Shown here piece after piece: positions 42,516 through 51,918 of a stretch of DNA of 64,000 nucleotides. Origin of the DNA: Pseudomonas sp. GM21. Lineage in GTDB: Bacteria > Pseudomonadota > Gammaproteobacteria > Pseudomonadales > Pseudomonadaceae. The DNA is taken from contig NZ_AKJS01000066.1 in the NCBI RefSeq assembly GCF_000282215.1, positions 1-64,000 on the forward strand, given 5' to 3'. Below the pieces are notes generated by a model, which worked only from the letters and a program-made list of their open reading frames with translations, searched no databases and was not told where the DNA came from. Made by a program: the position numbers and the translations under genes. Numbering within the stretch: position 1 is the stretch's first letter; each line of letters opens with the position of its first letter.

Positions 42516-43106
42516 TCAAATCAGATCATGAGTCAGCGCGAGCGTGGCGAAGTTGTCCGCCATGATCGCCATTTCGGTCTGCTGAACGTGCTCGGCACTC
42601 AACACGCCGCCCTTGTAAGGCAGATCGCGCGTGGCGCAGGCGTCTTCCACCAGCGTGCAACGGAAACCCAGGTTCTTCGCGGCGCGCACCGTGGTGCTGA
42701 CGCTGGAGTGACTCATGAAGCCGCAGACAATCAGGTCAAGGGCACCGAGGTCTTCCAGGCGCTGCGCCAGTTCGGTGCCATGGAACGCACTCGGTAGCAA
42801 TTTGCCGATGATGGTTTCGTCGGCCAGTGGCTCAAGGCCGGGGATGAACTCACCGCGCTCGCCTTGTGGGTCGAACAGCCCGCCGACTGTGCCGAGGTGA
42901 CGCACATGCACGATCGTGCGGCCGGCCGCGCGGGCAGCCGCCAGCAATTGCTTGATGTTCGCGACGGCAGCGTCCATGCCGCTCAGGGCCAGCGGACCGC
43001 TGAGGTACTCTTTCTGTGCATCGATGATGACAAGGGTCGCATGGCTCAGATTGGCTGCTGCGTAACCGCGGCCGCTGAGTTGAAACATCGTTTTTGGAAC
43101 GGACAT
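42516..43106 (-). CDS. Isochorismatase-like cysteine hydrolase
   Basis: A 196-aa enzyme starting MSVPKTMFQLSGRGY, with AAGGAG 8 nt upstream. The catalytic triad of the family is visible: Asp in VIIDAQKEYL near residue 28, Lys in IGKLLPSAFHGT near 100, and Cys in LIVCGFMSHSSVSTTVRAA near 133. The family hydrolyses ether or amide bonds (isochorismate, nicotinamide, N-carbamoyl compounds). The substrate cannot be told here. It is transcribed alone and is divergent from prmB. Confidence 0.88.
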   Translation of the reverse strand: MSVPKTMFQLSGRGYAAANLSHATLVIIDAQKEYLSGPLALSGMDAAVANIKQLLAAARAAGRTIVHVRHLGTVGGLFDPQGERGEFIPGLEPLADETIIGKLLPSAFHGTELAQRLEDLGALDLIVCGFMSHSSVSTTVRAAKNLGFRCTLVEDACATRDLPYKGGVLSAEHVQQTEMAIMADNFATLALTHDLI

Positions 43107-43345
43107 TCTGGGGCTCCTTGGAGTGGGGCTTTTGCGCCATTGTCCTCTGGCTGAGCGGTTCTGTGAATCGCTACTATTGTAGACGTCGTCTTTACTGGCT
43201 TGCAGCCTTGTCAGTTTGCTCGTTTTGTTCAATAGCGAGCGGTAAAAAGGGATAGGTCCTACATTTGATCGGGTGTTTTTCCTGCGTCGTCGTGGCGCGT
43301 TTTGGCTGTTAGAATCGCCAGTCGTTTTTTCTGGAGCTTGCCGCC

Positions 43346-44254
43346 GTGATCACTTCCCGACTTCGTACCCTGCGTGACCATATCCGTTGGGCCGTCAGCC
43401 GCTTCCATGGGGAGGATCTGTTTTTCGGCCATGGGACCGACAACGCCTGGGATGAAGCCCGTCAACTGGTGTTGGGAGCCTTGCACTTGCCGTGGGAAAT
43501 CGCTGACAGCTACCTCGACTGTGCGCTGGAAGAAGACGAGTTGGTCAATCTGCAACGCCTGCTCAAGCGCCGCATCGAAGAACGTATTCCTACCGCCTAC
43601 TTGCTGGGCGAAGCGTGGTTTTGCGGCATGTCGTTCATCGTCGACGAGCGCGTGCTGATCCCGCGCTCACCCATTGGCGAGTTGATTGAAAACCGCTTCA
43701 CGCCATGGCTGGGCACCGAGCCTGCGCGCATTCTCGACCTTTGCACCGGTTCCGGCTGCATCGGCATCGCCTGCGCCTACGAGTTCCAGAACGCCGAAGT
43801 GGTGCTGGCCGATCTGTCGTTCGAAGCGCTGGAAGTGGCGAATCAGAACATAGAGCGTCACGGTGTCGATGAGCGGGTGTACACCGTTCAGGGTGATGGG
43901 TTTGATGGCTTGCCGGGTCAACGTTTCGACCTGATCGTGTCGAACCCGCCCTACGTCGATGCGGAAGATTTCGCCGATATGCCGGATGAGTATCAGCACG
44001 AGCCGGAGCTGGGACTGGCCTGTGGCGATGATGGCTTGAACCTGGTGCGTCGCATGCTCGCTGAAGCCGCGGATCATCTGACCGAGAAGGGTTTGCTGAT
44101 TGTCGAAGTGGGCAACAGTCAGGTTCACGTCGAGGCGCTGTACCCGGAAGTCGATTTCGCCTGGCTCGATTTCGAGCGCGGCGGGCATGGGGTGTTCATG
44201 TTGTCGGCTGAGCAGTGCCGCGATCATCAGGCGCTGTTCGCGTCCCGCGTCTGA
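43346..44254 (+). CDS. prmB: 50S ribosomal protein L3 glutamine methyltransferase PrmB
   Basis: A 302-aa SAM-dependent methyltransferase starting with GTG at 43346, with GGAG 10 nt upstream. The SAM site is [17 protein letters not shown] near residue 130 and the catalytic NPPY motif is in [13 protein letters not shown] near 200. The N-terminal helical domain (residues 1-100) has [15 protein letters not shown]. PrmB methylates the glutamine of ribosomal protein L3. The [19 protein letters not shown] stretch separates it from PrmC, which modifies release factors. Confidence 0.93.
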   Translation: MITSRLRTLRDHIRWAVSRFHGEDLFFGHGTDNAWDEARQLVLGALHLPWEIADSYLDCALEEDELVNLQRLLKRRIEERIPTAYLLGEAWFCGMSFIVDERVLIPRSPIGELIENRFTPWLGTEPARILDLCTGSGCIGIACAYEFQNAEVVLADLSFEALEVANQNIERHGVDERVYTVQGDGFDGLPGQRFDLIVSNPPYVDAEDFADMPDEYQHEPELGLACGDDGLNLVRRMLAEAADHLTEKGLLIVEVGNSQVHVEALYPEVDFAWLDFERGGHGVFMLSAEQCRDHQALFASRV

Positions 44255-44287
44255 CCTGAGGACGCTATCGTCGGATCGCCGCCCGGA

Positions 44288-44372
44288 CCAAGCCCACTCC
44301 CACAGGTTTTGTGTGTGCCACATAATTTGAGCACGACATAGAACCTGTGGGAGCGAGCCTGCTCGCGATGGC
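44288..44372. repeat. REP pair
   Basis: AGCCCACTCCCACAGGTTT on the left and AACCTGTGGGAGCGAGCCTGCTCGCGATG on the right, between convergent genes prmB and the coiled-coil protein. Confidence 0.82.
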
Positions 44373-44392
44373 CGCGCCTCGGTATCAACCTT

Positions 44393-45184
44393 TTACCGAT
44401 GCGTAGCAATCCAGATCAACAACCCCGCCTGAAACACCGCAAACGCCACCAGGCAGGTAATGGTAAAGCGCAGCCCGGCGTCTTCACGCCTGTACTTGCT
44501 GACTTTTTCTTCGTGCGTCTTCAGCTTCACTTCCTGCTCGGCCAGGTTCTGTTCGGCCTGCTGAAGCATCTGCGCGGCTTCGAGAATTTCCACCAGTTGC
44601 AGCTTTTCAGTATTCCACTCGCCCGACAAGTCGCCGACCTGGACGTCTTTGACGCGGCCCTTCAAGTGCTGGGCATCGGCATACACCACCTCAAAACCAT
44701 GGGCCTTGAGAAATTGATCGCGGCGTAGGCGGGTGTCTTCGTTCAGTGCGTCTTTGTTGTTCAGGTCCATGCCATCGACGGTGTAACCGGACCAGCGCTT
44801 CTTCGCCCAAGTGATCCCTTGAGCGGCCATGAAGCGGCCGATGCCACGGTTCATCGGTTCAATCTGCAGGCCGCTGTCGGGTCCGAAATGCACGCTCCTG
44901 GTGGTGTGGTCGACCCACACATCCAGATGATTCTGTTCTTTGCGCACACGCTGGCCGGGCAGGGTGATGCTCATGCGCATCAGGCTCTGTTCCTTGCCGT
45001 TGCGTTCGGCATAGCCGAATTCGACAAAGCGCAGTGGCCGCCCGCCGGTGTTGCGGTCGGTTTTCAGCGGCGCCAGACGAAGCATCTTGTGGTGCTCGAC
45101 GTGGACGTCCGCCCACGGCAGCTCAACCGCTGGCGGTGCGTCTTGTTCCGCGGTGGTGTCGGGTGAAATCTGGGTTTCAGTCAT
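44393..45184 (-). CDS. Conserved coiled-coil protein with C-terminal membrane anchor
   Basis: A 263-aa protein starting MTETQISPDTTAEQDAPP. Residues 25-170 form a mixed alpha/beta region (HHKMLRLAPLKTDRNTGGRPL, cut for position). Residues about 190-235 are a charged coiled coil (EILEAAQMLQQAEQNLAEQEVKLK). The last 25 residues hold one membrane helix (FTITCLVAFAVFQAGLLIW) before ATHR, so it is probably tail-anchored with the bulk in the cytoplasm. No family is recognised. It is alone on its strand between a REP pair and the hydrolase gene. Confidence 0.78.
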   Translation of the reverse strand: MTETQISPDTTAEQDAPPAVELPWADVHVEHHKMLRLAPLKTDRNTGGRPLRFVEFGYAERNGKEQSLMRMSITLPGQRVRKEQNHLDVWVDHTTRSVHFGPDSGLQIEPMNRGIGRFMAAQGITWAKKRWSGYTVDGMDLNNKDALNEDTRLRRDQFLKAHGFEVVYADAQHLKGRVKDVQVGDLSGEWNTEKLQLVEILEAAQMLQQAEQNLAEQEVKLKTHEEKVSKYRREDAGLRFTITCLVAFAVFQAGLLIWIATHR

Positions 45185-45279
45185 AACGGCGAGATCCTGT
45201 CCAAGCCCTGCCGCCAGCCAGTGCGCTGGCGACAAAGGTTTATCGGCCGTTTTTGACAGGACTGGAGGGCCAATAGCGC

Positions 45280-46233
45280 TTAACGGCTGTGAAGTCCGTC
45301 AATAAACCCGAGGATTCGTGTGCCAAGTTCGGCCGCCAGCGGCAATTGTGGATCTTTATAAGAGGCCAATTGCCGTTTTACATCGTTGGGTACGATGCGC
45401 AGGACGTGGTTCATGCCTTCGATCAGCGCCAGTTCGGCGTCCGGTTTAGCAGCTTTGAGCAGCCTGGCGTCACCGACCCCGACCTGGATGTCGTTGCTGC
45501 CCTGAATGATCAGCGCCGGCATTTTCAACCGGGCAAACGCTGCTGCCGGATCCTGGCGGAACAGCGAAATCAGGTACGGCTGCACACTCGGGCGGAATAT
45601 CCCCTGCAATGGCGGTGGCACGTTGTCGTCGGTGTGGCCGGCCTTGAGGCTGTCGAGCAGTTCATTACTGCGCTGCATCAGCGCAGGTGGCAGGTTATTG
45701 CTCAACTGCTGACGCAACACTTGATCGACCGGTCGCGCGCTGCCGGACAGGGAAATGATCCCCGCGGCATCGACGCTCGGTGCCGCCAGGGTGGCAATCA
45801 GGGCTCCTTCGCTGTGGCCGAGCAAAATCAACTGGCTAAAACGCGGATCATTTTTGAGCTTCCTGGCCCAGGCTTCGGCGTCGGCTACATAGGCTTCAAC
45901 GGACAAATTGCGTTCATTCGGGGTGGCGGCAAGGCTCGCTGCCACCCCGCGTTTGTCATAACGCACGCTGGCGATGTTGTGTTTGGCCAGCACCCAGGCC
46001 AGCCGTTTCAGGCTGTCGTTGCGTCCGCCATCGGTGTTGTTTCCGTCACGATCCGTAGGACCTGAGCCGGAAATGATCAGGACAACCGGCACAGGCGTGT
46101 CGGACTTGGGCAGTAACAACGAGCCGAAAAGCTCACCGCTGCCGGTATCCAGGGTGATAGGTCGTTGCAGGACGGTGGCCTGCACAAAGCCGGTAAACAG
46201 GGTCAGGCTCAAGGCTAAAACTCGCAGCATCAT
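45280..46233 (-). CDS. Alpha/beta hydrolase, exported
   Basis: A protein of about 317 aa with a signal peptide (MMLRVLALSLTLFTGFVQA). The start is one of three adjacent codons (GTG 46236, ATG 46233, ATG 46230) and the choice is arbitrary. The alpha/beta-hydrolase marks are the oxyanion loop ISGSGPTDRDG, the nucleophile LLGHSEGALIA near residue 145, the acid Asp in IQGSNDIQVG near 250 and the His in EGMNHVLR near 282. It is likely a periplasmic esterase or peptidase-like hydrolase of unknown substrate. It is divergent from aroC. Confidence 0.87.
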   Translation of the reverse strand: MMLRVLALSLTLFTGFVQATVLQRPITLDTGSGELFGSLLLPKSDTPVPVVLIISGSGPTDRDGNNTDGGRNDSLKRLAWVLAKHNIASVRYDKRGVAASLAATPNERNLSVEAYVADAEAWARKLKNDPRFSQLILLGHSEGALIATLAAPSVDAAGIISLSGSARPVDQVLRQQLSNNLPPALMQRSNELLDSLKAGHTDDNVPPPLQGIFRPSVQPYLISLFRQDPAAAFARLKMPALIIQGSNDIQVGVGDARLLKAAKPDAELALIEGMNHVLRIVPNDVKRQLASYKDPQLPLAAELGTRILGFIDGLHSR

Positions 46234-46363
46234 CACGCCATCATTTACAAAGGTGCCGTTTGGACTCGCCGGTACCCATAAGGTTCGAGGATGAACTACT
46301 CGGGTAGCCTGCGTATACTGGCGCGCATTACGTATTCAGGTTCTATTTCACGGAGCGTCCTGC

Positions 46364-47455
46364 ATGTCCGGCAATACCTACGGCAAGCTGTTCACTGTCA
46401 CCACCGCGGGCGAAAGCCATGGCCCGGCGTTGGTCGCCATTGTCGACGGCTGCCCGCCGGGGCTGGAGATTTCTCTGGAGGATCTGCAGCGTGATCTGGA
46501 CCGCCGCAAGCCCGGCACCAGCCGCCACACCACACAACGCCAGGAAGCCGACGAAGTCGAAATCCTTTCCGGCATATTCGAAGGTCGCACTACCGGCTGC
46601 TCCATTGGCCTGCTGATCCGCAACACCGACCAGAAGTCCAAGGACTACTCGGCGATCAAGGATCTGTTCCGTCCAGCCCACGCCGACTACACCTACCATC
46701 ATAAATACGGTGAGCGCGATTACCGTGGCGGCGGTCGCAGCTCGGCCCGGGAAACCGCCATGCGCGTGGCCGCCGGGGCAATTGCGAAAAAGTACCTGGC
46801 GACGCAAGGCATCATCATTCGCGGTTACATGAGCCAACTTGGCCCGATTGAAATCCCGTTCAAGACCTGGGATTCGGTGGAAGAAAACGCGTTCTTCAGC
46901 CCTGACCCCGACAAAGTCCCGCAGCTCGAAGCCTATATGGATCAGCTGCGTCGCGATCAGGATTCGGTCGGAGCCAAGATTACGGTTGTTGCCGAAGGTG
47001 TGATGCCAGGCTTGGGCGAGCCGATTTTCGACCGCCTCGATGCCGAACTGGCCCATGCGCTGATGAGCATCAACGCAGTGAAAGGCGTGGAAATCGGCGC
47101 CGGCTTCGCCAGCGTCGCCCAGCGCGGCACCGAACACCGCGATGAAATGACCCCCGAAGGTTTCCTCAGCAACAACGCTGGCGGCATTCTCGGCGGCATC
47201 TCGTCCGGACAGCCGATCGTTGCGCACCTGGCGCTGAAGCCGACGTCGAGCATCACCACGCCGGGGCGCTCCATCGACATTCATGGCAACCCGGTGGAAG
47301 TCATCACCAAGGGCCGTCACGATCCGTGCGTCGGTATTCGTGCCACGCCGATTGCTGAGGCGATGATGGCCATTGTGTTGATGGATCACCTGCTGCGCCA
47401 CCGTGGGCAGAACGCCGATGTGCGTGTGAGCACGCCGGTGCTGGGTCAGCTTTAA
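46364..47455 (+). CDS. aroC: Chorismate synthase
   Basis: A 363-aa FMN-dependent enzyme, the last step of the shikimate pathway (EPSP to chorismate). The three family signatures are seen: [18 protein letters not shown] near residue 15, [24 protein letters not shown] sequence near 125 (here [17 protein letters not shown]) and [17 protein letters not shown] near 320. It starts [10 protein letters not shown], behind a GGAGCGTCC site. The MFS gene follows 34 nt downstream; this aroC-MFS order is followed in other pseudomonads by the methionine-salvage genes. Confidence 0.97.
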   Translation: MSGNTYGKLFTVTTAGESHGPALVAIVDGCPPGLEISLEDLQRDLDRRKPGTSRHTTQRQEADEVEILSGIFEGRTTGCSIGLLIRNTDQKSKDYSAIKDLFRPAHADYTYHHKYGERDYRGGGRSSARETAMRVAAGAIAKKYLATQGIIIRGYMSQLGPIEIPFKTWDSVEENAFFSPDPDKVPQLEAYMDQLRRDQDSVGAKITVVAEGVMPGLGEPIFDRLDAELAHALMSINAVKGVEIGAGFASVAQRGTEHRDEMTPEGFLSNNAGGILGGISSGQPIVAHLALKPTSSITTPGRSIDIHGNPVEVITKGRHDPCVGIRATPIAEAMMAIVLMDHLLRHRGQNADVRVSTPVLGQL

Positions 47456-47489
47456 TGGCTGATCTCAACGCCGCTGCAGTCTGACGACG

Positions 47490-48635
47490 GTGGCGGCGCT
47501 CCCGTACTGGCGGCTTTCCAGTTTCTATCTGTTCTATTTCGCCTTGCTCGGTTCGACGGCGCCGTTTCTGGCGCTGTACTTCGATTACCTGGGGTTTTCC
47601 AGCGCGCGGATCGGCGAACTGGTGGCGATCCCGATGCTGATGCGCTGCGTCGCGCCGAACATCTGGGGCTGGTTGGGTGACTACACTGGCCGGCGCCTGG
47701 CCATCGTGCGCTTCGGTGCATTCTGTACGTTACTGACGTTCTCGCTGATTTTCGTCAGCAAGACCTACGCCTGGCTGGCGATGGTCATGGCGCTGCACGC
47801 GTTCTTCTGGCACGCGGTATTGCCCCAGTTCGAAGTCATCACCCTGGCGCACCTGAAAGGGCAGACCTCGCGCTACAGCCAAATTCGACTCTGGGGCTCC
47901 ATCGGTTTCATCATCACCGTGGTGTTGCTTGGCCGAATATTCGAATGGCTGAGCCTCGACATCTACCCGATGGCGTTGGTGTTGATCATGGCCGGTATCG
48001 TCCTCAGCAGCCTGTGGGTGCCCAATGCACAACCGGCTCAGGGTATTCGAGAGTCGGGGGACGGTTTTCTCAGGCAATTGCGCAGCCCCGGCGTCCTGGC
48101 GTTTTATGGCTGCGTGGCGTTGATGCAGATGAGCCACGGGCCTTATTACACGTTTTTGACTTTGCACCTGGAACGGCTCGGTTACAGCCGAGGGGTGATC
48201 GGTCTGCTCTGGGCGGTCGGCGTGGTCGCTGAAGTGTTGATGTTTCTGGCCATGACCCGAATCCTCGCACGGTTCTCGGTGCGCCGGGTGCTGCTGGCGA
48301 GTTTCCTGCTGGCCGCCCTGCGCTGGGTGCTGCTCGGCTCGTTTGCCGAATTTCTTTGGGTATTGCTATTCGCCCAGGTGCTGCACGCGGCTACGTTCGG
48401 TAGCTTTCACGCGGCGGCCATCCAGTTCGTGCAACGTAGTTTCGGAGCGCGTCAGCAAGGGCAAGGCCAGGCGCTATACGCCACATTGGCAGGTACCGGC
48501 GGCGCGCTGGGCGCTTTGTATGCCGGTTATAGCTGGAATGCCCTCGGCGCCCCATTGACCTTTAGTATTGCAAGCCTCGCAGCCCTGGCAGCAGCCGTTA
48601 TCATTGCCACACGACTGAAAGAGGACAGGCCATGA
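47490..48635 (+). CDS. MFS transporter, HcaT-like
   Basis: A 381-aa inner-membrane transporter with 12 hydrophobic segments. The start is taken as GTG at 47490; the ribosome site is weak, and it follows aroC by 34 nt. Marks of the PPP/HcaT-type MFS group are FYLFYFALLGSTAPFLALYF near residue 12, WGWLGDYTGRRLAIV near 58 and the LKGQTSRYSQIRLWGSIGF region near 125. The substrate is unknown. Its TGA overlaps an ATGAGC that was probably the original mtnB start before that gene was deleted (see 48643). Confidence 0.88.
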   Translation: MAALPYWRLSSFYLFYFALLGSTAPFLALYFDYLGFSSARIGELVAIPMLMRCVAPNIWGWLGDYTGRRLAIVRFGAFCTLLTFSLIFVSKTYAWLAMVMALHAFFWHAVLPQFEVITLAHLKGQTSRYSQIRLWGSIGFIITVVLLGRIFEWLSLDIYPMALVLIMAGIVLSSLWVPNAQPAQGIRESGDGFLRQLRSPGVLAFYGCVALMQMSHGPYYTFLTLHLERLGYSRGVIGLLWAVGVVAEVLMFLAMTRILARFSVRRVLLASFLLAALRWVLLGSFAEFLWVLLFAQVLHAATFGSFHAAAIQFVQRSFGARQQGQGQALYATLAGTGGALGALYAGYSWNALGAPLTFSIASLAALAAAVIIATRLKEDRP

Positions 48636-48642
48636 GCTGTTT

Positions 48643-48714
48643 CGGCAGATCGAGGCCTAAGAATTTTTTGAGTGCGAGTTGAAGACGCGTGCGCTCTTTA
48701 ACCGTAAAGCATGA
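48643..48714 (+). pseudogene. mtnB: 3' remnant of mtnB (methylthioribulose-1-phosphate dehydratase)
   Basis: Reading from 48643 gives RQIEA-stop-EFFECELKTRALFNRKA-stop. This lines up with the known C-terminus of Pseudomonas MtnB (RQIEAFEFLFECELK...), with the Phe codon changed to TAA and one codon lost. The stretch follows immediately after an ATGAGC that overlaps the MFS stop, in a different frame. A deletion appears to have joined the first codons of mtnB to its last 23. The alignment is from memory of the family; the sequence match itself is direct. Confidence 0.8.
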
Positions 48715-48734
48715 ACCGTTAAGGAGTTGCCCTG

Positions 48735-49280
48735 ATGAGCAGCCTGTCCGTTTACCACGTCTCAAGCCCTGACCTGCCGAACAAGGTGCTGACCCATTTC
48801 GAAGACATCGCCTCGACCCTGGCCGAGCAAGGCGTGCGCTTCGACCGCTGGCATGCGGCAGCGAAAATCCAGCCCGGCGCCAGTCAGGAAGAAGTGATTG
48901 CCGCGTATCAGGAACAAATCGACAAGCTGATGACCGAACGCGGTTACATCACCGTCGACGTTATCAGCCTGACCAGTGATCATCCGCAAAAAGCCCAACT
49001 GCGCGCCGAGTACCTCGACGAACATCGTCTTGGCGAAGACCTCGTCAGATTTTTCGTTGCTGGCCGTGGCTTGTTTTCCCTGCACATCGGCGATTACGTC
49101 TACGCGGTGCTCTGCGAAAAGAACGACCTGATCTCGGTGCCGGCCGGTACGCCACACTGGTTCGACATGGGCGAACATCCACATTTTGTGGCGATCCGTC
49201 TGTTCAAGAATCCTGACGGCAGGGTGGCCAACCTCACCGGCGACGACATCGCCGGCCGCTTCCCGCGTCTTGAGGACTAA
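48735..49280 (+). CDS. mtnD: Acireductone dioxygenase homologue lacking two metal ligands
   Basis: A 181-aa cupin protein with AAGGAG 8 nt before the ATG, full length and similar to Pseudomonas MtnD throughout (ISVPAGTPHWFDMGEHPHFVAIRLF; cut for position at about residues 133-155). ARD binds Ni or Fe through three His and one Glu, normally as HxHxxxE plus a distal His. Here that motif reads H97-R-L99-G-E-D-L103: the second His and the Glu are both Leu, while H97 and H141 remain. The enzyme is therefore probably inactive or altered. It follows the mtnB remnant, and mtnC is absent downstream, so the local methionine-salvage locus is decaying. The reading frame itself is undisturbed. Confidence 0.88.
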   Translation: MSSLSVYHVSSPDLPNKVLTHFEDIASTLAEQGVRFDRWHAAAKIQPGASQEEVIAAYQEQIDKLMTERGYITVDVISLTSDHPQKAQLRAEYLDEHRLGEDLVRFFVAGRGLFSLHIGDYVYAVLCEKNDLISVPAGTPHWFDMGEHPHFVAIRLFKNPDGRVANLTGDDIAGRFPRLED

Positions 49281-49314
49281 ACCTGGATAGTTTGGGCGAT
49301 GCTGGAAACAATTC

Positions 49315-49351
49315 AGGCCGTGAAGCGAAAGCTCTCACGGCCTGTTTGTTT
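49315..49351 (+). terminator. Terminator after mtnD
   Basis: AGGCCGTGA / TCACGGCCT stem with an 11-nt loop, followed by GTTTGTTTAA, 34 nt beyond the mtnD stop. Confidence 0.8.
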
Positions 49352-49365
49352 AAACACGGGACGAT

Positions 49366-49644
49366 CTACGCCGTGTGATAAGTCGGCAACGCAAACCGTT
49401 GCTGGCTTTGCAGCATCGAGATCTGCGGCAGTTCACTGGCCTGTTCGGCCAGGTCACGGCGAATCGCGCTGATTACCCACGACAACTGATCGCCAGCATG
49501 TAATTGCTGATAGGAAATCGAACGCTTGAACACCCGGCCTTCGGTGCTGCGCAGAGTCAGCAGAATGCCGCCGTCAGGACGCGGTTGAGTGGTCACATCG
49601 AAGTTGGAGAACAGGGAGGAAAATTTTTCTTGGATCAGGTTCAT
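49366..49644 (-). CDS. DUF3509-type small Pseudomonas protein
   Basis: A 92-aa soluble protein starting MNLIQEKFSSLFSNFDV. The pattern VTTQPRPDGGILLTL then VFKRSISYQQL and LSWVISAIRRDLAEQ matches the short Pseudomonas-restricted DUF3509 family. Function unknown. It converges on mtnD, with the terminator between them, and is alone on its strand. Confidence 0.75.
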   Translation of the reverse strand: MNLIQEKFSSLFSNFDVTTQPRPDGGILLTLRSTEGRVFKRSISYQQLHAGDQLSWVISAIRRDLAEQASELPQISMLQSQQRFALPTYHTA

Positions 49645-49983
49645 GTCTATCAGCTCCGTGCACAGTGATTGGAAAGCATGGAGAGGTAGTTGCAGCGATT
49701 GTGCCAGTATTTTATGTTTTTAAAATCCTTATAAATCAATCAGTTATGTTTTTGCGTATTTTGGCTTTCGTGCAATCTGCATGAATGGCCATCGTGCATC
49801 CTGCATTTTGAAAGATCGTCGCTGTTTCGATGGAACCAAACGCCAGGTCGAGGTTCATCGTTCGTTTGTCCGGGTTGCGGATACAAAACATTGCAAAAAC
49901 CGCGTGTACAGTTCAAGAACCGCTGACGTATTTTCGAGGTCAATGAACACCGCCCGACAATAAAAAAATCAGCGGGAACACCC
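49645..49983. other. Intergenic region before the acyl-CoA synthetase
   Basis: 339 nt between divergent genes. The left third is AT-rich and probably holds the DUF3509 promoter. I see no palindrome, hairpin with T-tract or ORF that I would defend. Confidence 0.4.
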
Positions 49984-51822
49984 ATGAAACGCACGCCGAA
50001 CGACACGATTACCTGGGGCATGATGCTCCGCAAACTGCCGACGATCGCCAAGGTCATCCCTCGCGTGGTGAAGGGCCTGAAAGTCGCCAACGTCAAGGAT
50101 CCGACCCAACCGTGTGGCCTGGGCTGGTGTTTCGAACAGGCGACGTTGCGCAATCCTGATGGCCCCGCGTTACTGCAGGGCGACGTGGCACTAACTTATG
50201 TGCAGGTCAATCAATGGGCCAACCGCATCGCTCATCATCTGATGGCCCAAGGCATCGGCAAGGGTGACGTGGTCGCGGTCTTCATCGAGAACCGCCCGGA
50301 ACTGCTGGTGACGATTCTTGCGGTAGCCAAGGTCGGCGCGATCAGCGCGTTGCTCAATACCTCGCAGACCCGCGATACCCTTGTGCACAGCCTGAACCTG
50401 GTGGCACCGGTGGCGATTGTTGTCGGAGGCGAGTTGGTCCCGGCGTTTTCGCAGGTCCGCGAACGGGTGTCCATCGCTTCGGCGCGAACCTGGTTCGTCG
50501 CCGATCAAGCGGCCTGCAATCATCCGGGCATTGCCCCCGACGGTTTCGTCAACCTGATGGCGGCCAGTGCCGATGCGGTCGACGACAACCCTGCCAGCAG
50601 CCAGCAGGTTTTTTTCGACGATCCTTGTTTCTATATCTACACCTCGGGCACCACCGGACTGCCCAAGGCCGGCGTCTTCAAGCACGGGCGCTGGATGCGC
50701 AGCGCCACCAGTTTTGGCCTGATCGCCCTGGACATGCAGCCGCACGACATCGTCTATTGCACCTTGCCGCTCTATCATGGAACCGGACTCTGCGTGTGCT
50801 GGGGCTCGGCCATCAGCGGCGCCTCGGGGTTTGCCATCCGCCGCAAGTTCAGCGCCAGCCAGTTCTGGAGTGACGTACGCAAATACCACGCGACCACTAT
50901 CGGCTACGTGGGCGAGCTGTGCCGCTATCTGGTAGATCAACCTCCCAGTACCGAGGACAGCCAGCACGGCGTGACCAAGATGATCGGCAACGGTTTGCGT
51001 CCCGGAGCATGGAACGCCTTCAAGACCCGTTTTGGTGTCAGGCACATTTGCGAGCTGTATGCGGCCAGCGACGGCAACATCGGATTCAGCAACATTCTGA
51101 ATTTCGACCACACCATCGGTTTTTCGCTGATGGCCTGGGAATTGGTGCCCTACGACCATGACAGTGGTCAGCCGATTCGCAATGCCAAGGGTTTCATGAA
51201 TAAAGTGGAGAAAGGTGCGCAGGGGCTGTTGTTGGCGAGAATCGACGACAAGGCGCCGCTAGACGGCTACACCGATCCGCAAAAGACCGCAAAAGTCGTG
51301 CTGCATGACGTGTTCAAGAAGGGTGACCGTTACTTCAATACCGGTGACCTGCTGCGCAACATTGGATTCGGTCATGCGCAATTCGTCGACCGTTTGGGTG
51401 ACACCTATCGCTGGAAAGGCGAAAACGTCTCGACAACGGAAGTCGAAAACATCCTGCTGCAATATCCGCAGATCGCGGAAGCCGTGGCGTATGGTGTGGA
51501 GGTCCGAAACACCAACGGGCGCGCCGGCATGGCTGCGATTACCCCGGCAGAATCCCTCGCTACTCTGGATTTCAGCGAGCTGCTGAATTTCGCTCGCCAG
51601 CAAATGCCGGCCTATGCGGTGCCGCTGTTCCTGCGGGTAAAAGTCAAAATGGAAACCACCGGGACGTTCAAATACCAGAAGACCCGGCTCAAGGAGGAAG
51701 CATTCGACCCCGGAAAAACCAGCGATGACCCGATCTACGCCTGGCTACCCGGCACTCAGACATACGTGCAAGTGACCGAGCAAGTGCTGGCGGATATTCA
51801 CGGCGGCAAGTACCGCTATTGA
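49984..51822 (+). CDS. Long-chain acyl-CoA synthetase (FATP/VLACS type)
   Basis: A 612-aa adenylate-forming enzyme. The AMP-binding P-loop is YIYTSGTTGLPKAG near residue 220. GNGLRPGAWNAFKTRFG and ICELYAASDGNIGF lie near 340-365, and the hinge/second motif is YFNTGDLLRNIGFGHAQFVDRLGDTYRWKGENVSTTEVE, quoted only in part for position (residues 450-488). The VLACS-like FVDRLGDTYRWKGENVSTTE motif separates it from FadD. It activates long-chain fatty acids, possibly coupled to uptake. It starts MKRTPNDTITWG. The ankyrin gene follows about 100 nt later. Confidence 0.9.
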   Translation: MKRTPNDTITWGMMLRKLPTIAKVIPRVVKGLKVANVKDPTQPCGLGWCFEQATLRNPDGPALLQGDVALTYVQVNQWANRIAHHLMAQGIGKGDVVAVFIENRPELLVTILAVAKVGAISALLNTSQTRDTLVHSLNLVAPVAIVVGGELVPAFSQVRERVSIASARTWFVADQAACNHPGIAPDGFVNLMAASADAVDDNPASSQQVFFDDPCFYIYTSGTTGLPKAGVFKHGRWMRSATSFGLIALDMQPHDIVYCTLPLYHGTGLCVCWGSAISGASGFAIRRKFSASQFWSDVRKYHATTIGYVGELCRYLVDQPPSTEDSQHGVTKMIGNGLRPGAWNAFKTRFGVRHICELYAASDGNIGFSNILNFDHTIGFSLMAWELVPYDHDSGQPIRNAKGFMNKVEKGAQGLLLARIDDKAPLDGYTDPQKTAKVVLHDVFKKGDRYFNTGDLLRNIGFGHAQFVDRLGDTYRWKGENVSTTEVENILLQYPQIAEAVAYGVEVRNTNGRAGMAAITPAESLATLDFSELLNFARQQMPAYAVPLFLRVKVKMETTGTFKYQKTRLKEEAFDPGKTSDDPIYAWLPGTQTYVQVTEQVLADIHGGKYRY

Positions 51823-51918
51823 ATGTGGCTATGACGGCCCTTGAGAAAAAACAAGTGACAGCCGGCGGGCTGCTCGGGAAACTGTCGGCTTTGCGAATAA
51901 CCCAACGTGGAGCCCCCG

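Noticed and set aside
46343..47401. 352-codon minus-strand frame opposite aroC
   Set aside because: aroC is certain; this frame is its complement without a recognisable domain.
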